DNA of 15,786 nucleotides. It comes from Clostridia bacterium. GTDB lineage: Bacteria > Bacillota > Clostridia > Oscillospirales > CAG-272. The stretch's first letter is position 1, and each line of letters starts with the position of its first letter. The position numbers and the translations under genes were made by a program. Below the pieces are notes generated by a model that was not told the DNA's origin, ran no database searches, and saw only the letters and a program-made list of their open reading frames with translations. Positions 1-4,163 of this stretch are shown here, one piece after another. The DNA is taken from NCBI GenBank assembly GCA_017379815.1, contig JAFNVK010000115.1, positions 1 to 15,786 on the forward strand, in the 5' to 3' direction.

Positions 1-645
1 GGGGTCGCCCTCAAGGACGGAACGGTCCATGAATGCGCCCGGGTCACCCTCGTCGGCGTTGCAGCAGACGTACTTCTGTACGTTTCCGCGGTTGCCGGAG
101 GCGAACTTCCACTTCATACCGGTCGGGAAGCCTGCGCCTCCGCGTCCGCGAAGTCCGGAAGCGAGAATGGTGGAGATAACGTCATCGGGCGTCATCTCGT
201 TAACGACCTTGCCGAGAGCGGCATAGCCGTCCATAGCGATGTATTCCTCAATGTTCTCGGGATCGATCACGCCGCAGTTACGCAGAGCAACGCGATGCTG
301 AGACTTGTAGAAGGTAGTATCGTTAAGAGAAGAGTGGGTGGAATCCTGAATGGGCTCGCTGGTCTCGTTGTAGATCAGTCTCTCAACGGGACGGCCCTTG
401 AGCAGATGCTCGTTGACGATCTCGGCAACGTCGTCTACCGTGACGTTGGAGTAGAAGGTGCCATCGGGATAGACGATAACGACGGGTCCCAGAGCGCAGA
501 GGCCGAAGCAGCCGGTCTGAACAACGCTGATCTCCTCAGCCAGACCTGCCTTTTCGATCTCAGCACGGAAAGCGTCCTGAATTCTCGGGCTTCCGGAAGA
601 AGTACATCCCGTACCGCCACAACATAATACATGTGCACGAATCAT
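1..645 (-). CDS. NuoF/HndC-like NADH-binding flavoprotein subunit of [FeFe] hydrogenase (partial, 3' end off window)
   Basis: This is the N-terminal 215 residues of the diaphorase subunit of an NAD(P)-linked, probably electron-bifurcating hydrogenase. It would oxidise or reduce NAD(H) on FMN in the cytoplasm. Residues 1-95 form a thioredoxin-like 2Fe-2S domain with C9, C14, C46 and C50. This extra domain is typical of HndC/HydB and absent from plain complex I NuoF. From about residue 120 the Nqo1-type FMN/NADH domain begins, with GLRGRGGAGFPTG at 144-156 and NADEGDPGAF at 196-205. The ATG at 645 is chosen because GGAGGG lies at 655-660 with good spacing and the protein aligns from its first residue. 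It lies 19 bases after the HndB-like gene, so it is the fourth gene of the operon. The Fe-S C-terminus lies outside the window. The family is certain; the exact physiological partner (NADH or NADPH) cannot be read from this fragment. Confidence 0.93.
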   Translation of the reverse strand, partial: MIRAHVLCCGGTGCTSSGSPRIQDAFRAEIEKAGLAEEISVVQTGCFGLCALGPVVIVYPDGTFYSNVTVDDVAEIVNEHLLKGRPVERLIYNETSEPIQDSTHSSLNDTTFYKSQHRVALRNCGVIDPENIEEYIAMDGYAALGKVVNEMTPDDVISTILASGLRGRGGAGFPTGMKWKFASGNRGNVQKYVCCNADEGDPGAFMDRSVLEGDP

Positions 646-664
646 ATTGCTGTTCCCTCCTTGA

Positions 665-1030
665 TTATGCGTTTGCGGCGGTGTACTCGGTCACGATCTT
701 TCCGCCCTTGACGTGCTCCTCGAGCACGCGCTCTGCCTTCTCGGCAGTCATATTGATGTACGTAACCTTGTCCTGACCCTTGCAGATGATCTCAACCACG
801 GGCTCGCGCTCGCAGCCTCCGACACATCCGGACTGGAGCACGACAGCCTTGCCGTGCAGACCCTTTTTGTCAATTCCCTCGACAAAAGCATGAAGAACGG
901 AGCGCGCGCCTGCTGCGATGCCGCAGGTACCCATTCCGACCACGATGCGAATGCTATTGCCGCTCTCGCGCAGGGTGATCTGATCCTTCACTCTGTCACG
1001 AATCGCAGCAAGTTCTGCCAAAGATTTCAT
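665..1030 (-). CDS. HndB-like thioredoxin-fold (2Fe-2S) ferredoxin subunit
   Basis: A 121-residue small protein resembling HndB of NADP-reducing hydrogenases and the C-terminal half of NuoE. It is presumably an electron-transfer or structural subunit between the flavoprotein and the other hydrogenase subunits. Residues 1-22 form a helix, followed by a thioredoxin-like ferredoxin domain. The family signature GMGTCGIAAGAR spans 32-43, and CVGGC spans 69-73. Cysteines are C36, C69, C73 and C83. The first cysteine of the usual C-x4-C pair is V31 here, so only three of the four standard cluster ligands are present, which I believe is common in HndB proteins. The frame stays open to an ATG at 1111, but that would overlap the upstream gene. 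I chose the ATG at 1030, preceded by an AGGAAGGAAAGGA purine tract and starting at the conserved MKSL segment. Confidence 0.85.
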   Translation of the reverse strand: MKSLAELAAIRDRVKDQITLRESGNSIRIVVGMGTCGIAAGARSVLHAFVEGIDKKGLHGKAVVLQSGCVGGCEREPVVEIICKGQDKVTYINMTAEKAERVLEEHVKGGKIVTEYTAANA

Positions 1031-1074
1031 AATGTTCAGTTCCTTTCCTTCCTCAAAGATATATGTTTTTCTTT

Positions 1075-1620
1075 TTATTGATACTGTTCCGTCAGGAATT
1101 CCCTTACCCAAGAAAGGACCTCAGGGGTATTCAGTGGAACTCCCGTTCCCAGGATCGCGCGCAGCTCCCTTGTATCAAGGGTGACCGTGCGGCCTTCGAC
1201 CGCGTGGGAAAAGTGCAGATCGACCTCGGGGCTGCCCTGAAGCAGGGCAAGAACCGTTGCCACCATGTCTCCCATTGGGGGACAGTCGATATGCGTACTG
1301 ATCAGCTCAGCCGTAAGAGTGGTGCCATGCTCATCGGGATAGCTCTGCTGATCCCGCGAGGCAAGATGAAGCGATCCGCCCGTCCGCTCAACCGTTTGCG
1401 CAAGCAGGTACAACCCAAGCCCCGCGCCCTCTGTCCCCTTTGTGGAGAAGAACGGCTTGGTGGCGTGAGCAAGAACGTCCGGGGGCATACCCTGCCCGTC
1501 GTCCGCTACCGTCATGCGGATACGCCCTTCTCCCTCGCACAGCGCGATGCGAAGATGCTTCGCTTCGGCACGCAGAGAGTTTTGAGCAACGTCGAGAAGA
1601 TGTAAAGAAAGCTCCTTCAT
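1075..1620 (-). CDS. Stand-alone GHKL (HATPase_c) ATP-binding protein in hydrogenase operon
   Basis: A 181-residue soluble protein whose first 105 residues are a Bergerat-fold ATPase domain. The N-box is DVAQN (10-14), the G1 box DDGQGM (40-45), an F-box-like FFSTK (57-61) and the G2 box GAGLGL (65-70). There is no HisKA dimerisation/phosphoacceptor domain, no sensor domain and no membrane segment, so it is not a complete sensor kinase. Residues 105-181 form a second small domain that I recognise only as accompanying this ATPase in clostridial hydrogenase operons. The start at 1620 is chosen for the AGGGG ribosome site five bases upstream; an in-frame ATG at 1662 would run into the upstream NuoE-like gene. 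It lies 25 bases after that gene and 44 before the HndB-like gene, so it is co-transcribed with both. It could be an anti-sigma-type kinase, a partner-switching regulator or a maturation factor; the function is not known to me. Confidence 0.85.
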   Translation of the reverse strand: MKELSLHLLDVAQNSLRAEAKHLRIALCEGEGRIRMTVADDGQGMPPDVLAHATKPFFSTKGTEGAGLGLYLLAQTVERTGGSLHLASRDQQSYPDEHGTTLTAELISTHIDCPPMGDMVATVLALLQGSPEVDLHFSHAVEGRTVTLDTRELRAILGTGVPLNTPEVLSWVREFLTEQYQ

Positions 1621-1645
1621 GTCCACCCCTTGGCAGACGTCAGAA

Positions 1646-2140
1646 TTACCGGTACTTTGCAAGAATGCTATCCACGTCGTCTACGGTGATCTTACCGTAA
1701 ACCTCTCCGTTGACGGTGAGAACGGGAGCAAGTCCGCAAGCACCGATGCAGCGAGTTGCCTCGATGGAGTACTTGCCATCGGGAGAGGTGCTGCCAACGG
1801 GAACGTTGAGCTTCTGGGAAATTGCCTCGATGATATCACCCGAGCCCTTGACGTAGCAAGCGGTTCCCAGGCAAACGGCGATCGCATACTGACCGTCGGG
1901 GTTAAGCTTGAACTGCGCATAGAAGGAAATGATACCGAAGATCTCCTCCATGGAGACGCCCGTCTTCTCGGCGATGATGGTCTGAACCTCGATGGGCAGA
2001 TATCCGTAGATCTCCTGCGCCTCCTGAAGGATCGGCATCATAGCACCGCGCTGACCGGCATGCTTCTCGATCACGGCAAGCAGCTTTTCTTCCTGCTCCT
2101 TGGTGCCCTGAAAAGCAACCGTCGTCAATTTCTTTTTCAT
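1646..2140 (-). CDS. NuoE/HndA-like 2Fe-2S subunit of NAD(P)-linked hydrogenase
   Basis: A 164-residue NuoE/HndA/HydC homologue of normal family length. It carries a 2Fe-2S cluster that relays electrons between the NADH-oxidising flavoprotein and the rest of the hydrogenase complex in the cytoplasm. Residues 1-75 are the helical NuoE N-terminal domain, with the typical MPILQEAQEIYGYLP stretch at 35-49. Residues 80-164 are the thioredoxin-like ferredoxin fold, with ligands C90, C95, C131 and C135 in CLGTAC and CIGAC. The start at 2140 is fixed by AGGAGG at 2151-2156. It is the first gene of the leftward operon; a promoter lies at 2229-2257 and a Rex-like dyad lies in its leader. Complex I NuoE is an alternative, but the HndB-like gene and the extra N-terminal domain of the flavoprotein favour a hydrogenase. 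Confidence 0.95.
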   Translation of the reverse strand: MKKKLTTVAFQGTKEQEEKLLAVIEKHAGQRGAMMPILQEAQEIYGYLPIEVQTIIAEKTGVSMEEIFGIISFYAQFKLNPDGQYAIAVCLGTACYVKGSGDIIEAISQKLNVPVGSTSPDGKYSIEATRCIGACGLAPVLTVNGEVYGKITVDDVDSILAKYR

Positions 2141-2184
2141 AAGTCTAAAACCTCCTGAAAATTTTTATCGCTTCCGAGAAAAGT

Positions 2185-2202
2185 TTGTCTGATTTTTCAC
2201 AA
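2185..2202. promoter_or_regulatory. Candidate Rex-type redox operator
   Basis: Read on the minus strand this is TTGTGAAAAATCAGACAA. It matches 11 of the 14 fixed positions of the Bacillus-type Rex consensus TTGTGAA-N4-TTCACAA. The first half-site is perfect and the second is degenerate (CAGACAA). It falls about 20-40 bases downstream of the start site expected from the -10 box at 2229-2234, where a bound repressor would block elongation. Rex senses NADH/NAD+ and often controls NADH-linked hydrogenases, so the position makes sense. This is a by-eye match only. Confidence 0.45.
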
Positions 2203-2228
2203 ACGTTCACGGACACACTGATGCTCTT

Positions 2229-2257
2229 ATTATACTACATTTTAAGAAAAAAATCTA
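2229..2257 (-). promoter_or_regulatory. Promoter of the hydrogenase operon
   Basis: A perfect TATAAT -10 box is read on the minus strand (plus-strand 2229-2234). The best -35 at 17-bp spacing is only TAGATT (2252-2257), three of six matches to TTGACA. The flank upstream of it is a run of A/T tracts (2258-2310) that could act as an UP element. The expected leader of the NuoE-like gene is about 80 bases. Confidence 0.55.
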
Positions 2258-2481
2258 TACCTTTTTCAAATTTTTTCAAGAACTTTTTGGTTTTTTTGAA
2301 AAAAATGCATTTTTCGGAGAAAATAACGGAAAAGGATGCTTTAATGCTGCCTTTTTAGCGCAAAACGACAGACAGAAAAGACGATGCTCCGGCATTTTTT
2401 CCTGCCTTCCTGCGCGCCTCCCATCGTTTGTCCCTCTTCTCCTCCTTTTCTTTCTTCCATTTTTTTACATTTGCAGAGAAA

Positions 2482-2515
2482 GTGACAAAATCCAACCCTT
2501 CTTCAGCGGTATAAT
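2482..2515 (+). promoter_or_regulatory. Probable promoter of mcsA-mcsB-clpC
   Basis: A perfect TATAAT lies at 2510-2515. A GTGACA hexamer (five of six to TTGACA) lies at 2482-2487, but the 22-bp spacing is too long for a normal sigma-A promoter. No better -35 exists at 16-18 bp. The promoter may be weak or depend on an activator, or only the -10 may be real. Confidence 0.45.
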
Positions 2516-2530
2516 TAAGAAAAAAAAGAG

Positions 2531-2546
2531 TCTGCCGCAAGGCGGA
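2531..2546 (+). other. 5' leader hairpin with GNRA tetraloop upstream of mcsA
   Basis: TCTGCC-GCAA-GGCGGA folds as a six-pair stem (one U-G pair) closed by a GCAA tetraloop. It sits about 10 bases after the start site expected from the -10 box at 2510-2515 and 26 bases before the mcsA start codon. No T-run follows, so it is not a terminator. A 5' stabilising hairpin is one possibility. Confidence 0.45.
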
Positions 2547-2572
2547 TCTACGGAAAGGATGATCAAACCATT

Positions 2573-3124
2573 ATGCTCTGCGAACAATGCAAAAAGCGGA
2601 CGGCCACCGTGTTCTATAACGAAAAGCTGAACGGCCGCTCCCGCTCCCTATCCCTTTGTGGGGAATGTGCCTCCAAGCTGCGCGAAAGCGGAGAAATCCG
2701 CGACGTGACCTCCATGATCGGCAGCTTTGCCGATCCCTTCTCTGCCCTTCAGGATGAACGCTTCGGCGACTTCTTCGGGCTTCGCATTCTTCGGGCGAAG
2801 GAGGAAAAGATCCTCTGTCCCTCCTGCGGACGAGCTCTCGCGGCGATCCTTGCCGACGGAAAGGTAGGCTGTGCGGAATGCTACTCCTGCTTTTCCGAGG
2901 AGCTTTCCCCTCTGCTCAGGTCGCTCCACGGAGGAGCCGCGCACCGCGGACGGATCCCCTCAAGATTGCTCGCGCGAAGAGCGCGCATTGAGCAGCTTTC
3001 ACGCCTGCGCGAGGAATTGCAAAAGGCGATCAAGGAGGAAAAATTTGAAGAAGCGGCACGTCTGCGCGACGAGATCCGTATTCTGGAGGAGCAAAAGGAG
3101 GGCAACGGCAATGGCTTGGTATAA
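2573..3124 (+). CDS. mcsA: McsA, zinc-finger activator of the McsB arginine kinase
   Basis: A 183-residue McsA homologue of normal length. In Bacillus, McsA binds and activates the McsB protein-arginine kinase, and the pair labels damaged proteins for ClpC-ClpP. The zinc-binding pairs are C3-x2-C6, C29-x2-C32, C82-x2-C85 and C100-x2-C103, so two finger modules are intact. A C-terminal UVR motif covers about 140-175 (LREELQKAIKEEKFEEAARL and onward) and resembles the UVR segment in the middle of ClpC. The start is the ATG whose protein begins MLCEQC, as is typical; the AAAGGA about 13 bases upstream is a rather distant ribosome site. The last 14 bases overlap mcsB, which indicates translational coupling. 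ctsR, which normally precedes mcsA, is not present. Confidence 0.93.
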   Translation: MLCEQCKKRTATVFYNEKLNGRSRSLSLCGECASKLRESGEIRDVTSMIGSFADPFSALQDERFGDFFGLRILRAKEEKILCPSCGRALAAILADGKVGCAECYSCFSEELSPLLRSLHGGAAHRGRIPSRLLARRARIEQLSRLREELQKAIKEEKFEEAARLRDEIRILEEQKEGNGNGLV

Positions 3125-4124
3125 CGATCGCGGAAAGGCTTCCGAATCCGTGCTTTGCACGAAGGTGCAGCTCAGGCGCAATCTCAGCGCATATCCCTTC
3201 CCCGTGGCTCTCGAGCCGACTTCGGCAAACGAGGTCCTGCAGCAGCTTTCGCCTCCTCTTGAGGCTCTCGGCTTCCGCAAGATCAATTTTCCGGATATTT
3301 CGGCGATTATGGCGACATCCTACGTAGAAAAGCACTATGCGAGCCCCGCATTTGCCTCGGCCGGCGGACCGCGCGCACTTCTGCTGCAGGAAAAGCCGGA
3401 TATTGCCGTTACGCTCTGCGGGGAGGATCACCTGCGCATCTGCTGTATTCTTCCGGGACTTGATCCGAGAGAGGCGTTTTCGCACGCCTCGGAGATCGAG
3501 AGAGTGCTGGACGGCGAGGCAGAGCTCGCTTTTGACCCGGAGCTTGGCTATCTTACGCAATCTCCCGCCGATCTCGGTACGGGACTTTCGGTCTCGGTAA
3601 TGCTTTTTCTGCCGGCACTTTCCGAAAGCCTTTGTATCGGCTCGCTTGCCTCGCATCTGGGTAAGCTCGGGCTCAGTCTGCGCGGAGGGTTTGGCGAGGG
3701 GGTAAGCGCATCCTGCGGTCTCTTTGAGTTGAGCAACCGCGCGACCCTCGGCAAGGAGGAGGGGGAGATCCTTTCCCTTGTTGAGGAGGTTGCTTTGCAG
3801 ATCCTCGAGCGTGAGGAAAATGCCAGACGCACCATTCGCAAGGAGCCGCTGGACCGTCTGACCGACCGCATCCGCCGCAGTGAGGCCATTCTTCGCTCGG
3901 CTCTCCTGATCTCCTCGGAGGAGTTTCTTCGCCTGTTTGCCGACGTCCGTCTCGGCATCGCTCTGGGCATCATCCGCGGGATCACCTACGAGCAGCTCTC
4001 GACTCTGCTCGTCGAGGGGATGCCGGCGACCCTTACCCTCTCCTCGGATACCACTCCCCGCAGTGAGCACGCCCGCGACCGTTTGCGTGCTCAGCGTATT
4101 CAAGCCCTGCTCCATGAAGCATGA
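3111..4124 (+). CDS. mcsB: McsB-like protein arginine kinase with altered ATP-site arginines
   Basis: A 337-residue phosphagen-kinase-fold protein, slightly shorter than usual McsB (about 350). McsB phosphorylates arginines on damaged proteins and on CtsR. Matches to the family include GEDHLRI (104-110, catalytic Glu E105), the FDPELGYLT region (141-149), GTGL (156-159), RGGFGEG (191-197, with E196 at the second catalytic Glu) and SNRATLGK (208-215). The C-terminal RDRLRA (322-327) fits the RDxxRA phosphoarginine-binding motif. The oddity is that the N-terminal S-S-R-x-R becomes CTKVQ, giving K18 and Q20, and the R of GTGLRASV becomes S160. Three arginines that hold ATP phosphates in phosphagen kinases are therefore replaced. 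The ATG at 3111 has AGGAGG nine bases upstream. The frame is open further 5', but that part lies inside mcsA. Kinase activity is uncertain; family membership is not. Confidence 0.9.
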   Translation: MAWYNDRGKASESVLCTKVQLRRNLSAYPFPVALEPTSANEVLQQLSPPLEALGFRKINFPDISAIMATSYVEKHYASPAFASAGGPRALLLQEKPDIAVTLCGEDHLRICCILPGLDPREAFSHASEIERVLDGEAELAFDPELGYLTQSPADLGTGLSVSVMLFLPALSESLCIGSLASHLGKLGLSLRGGFGEGVSASCGLFELSNRATLGKEEGEILSLVEEVALQILEREENARRTIRKEPLDRLTDRIRRSEAILRSALLISSEEFLRLFADVRLGIALGIIRGITYEQLSTLLVEGMPATLTLSSDTTPRSEHARDRLRAQRIQALLHEA

Positions 4125-4163
4125 TCCAAGCCGCCACCCGAGCGGAGAAAGGAATTTGTCGCC

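Larger units (their letters stand above)
2141..2572. other. AT-rich divergent intergenic region, no gene seen
   Basis: This gene-free stretch separates the leftward hydrogenase operon from the rightward mcsA operon. It holds both promoters, the Rex-like dyad and the mcsA leader hairpin, which are listed separately. It also has two adjacent 10-bp units, CTTTTTCAAA and TTTTTTCAAG (2261-2280). The second unit pairs with TTGAAAAAA at 2296-2304 as a 9-bp A/T inverted repeat. I found no credible coding frame, tRNA, riboswitch, CIRCE element or well-matched CtsR operator. Confidence 0.7.

Noticed and set aside
1031..1111. A 27-codon 5' extension of the HndB-like gene
   Set aside because: It would overlap the end of the GHKL ATPase gene, and the residues are unlike the family. 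The ATG at 1030 has a purine-rich ribosome site.
2384..2401. A possible terminator (ATGC-TCCG-GCAT followed by a T-run) in the intergenic region
   Set aside because: A 4-bp stem is too weak, and no gene upstream on that strand would need it.
2141..2572. CIRCE or CtsR operator upstream of mcsA
   Set aside because: No TTAGCACTC-N9-GAGTGCTAA was found. The best CtsR-like heptads lack the conserved G and match only 4-5 of 7 positions each.
2871..3110. An 80-codon 5' extension of mcsB
   Set aside because: It lies inside mcsA in another frame, and the extra residues do not resemble McsB. The ATG at 3111 has a strong AGGAGG.
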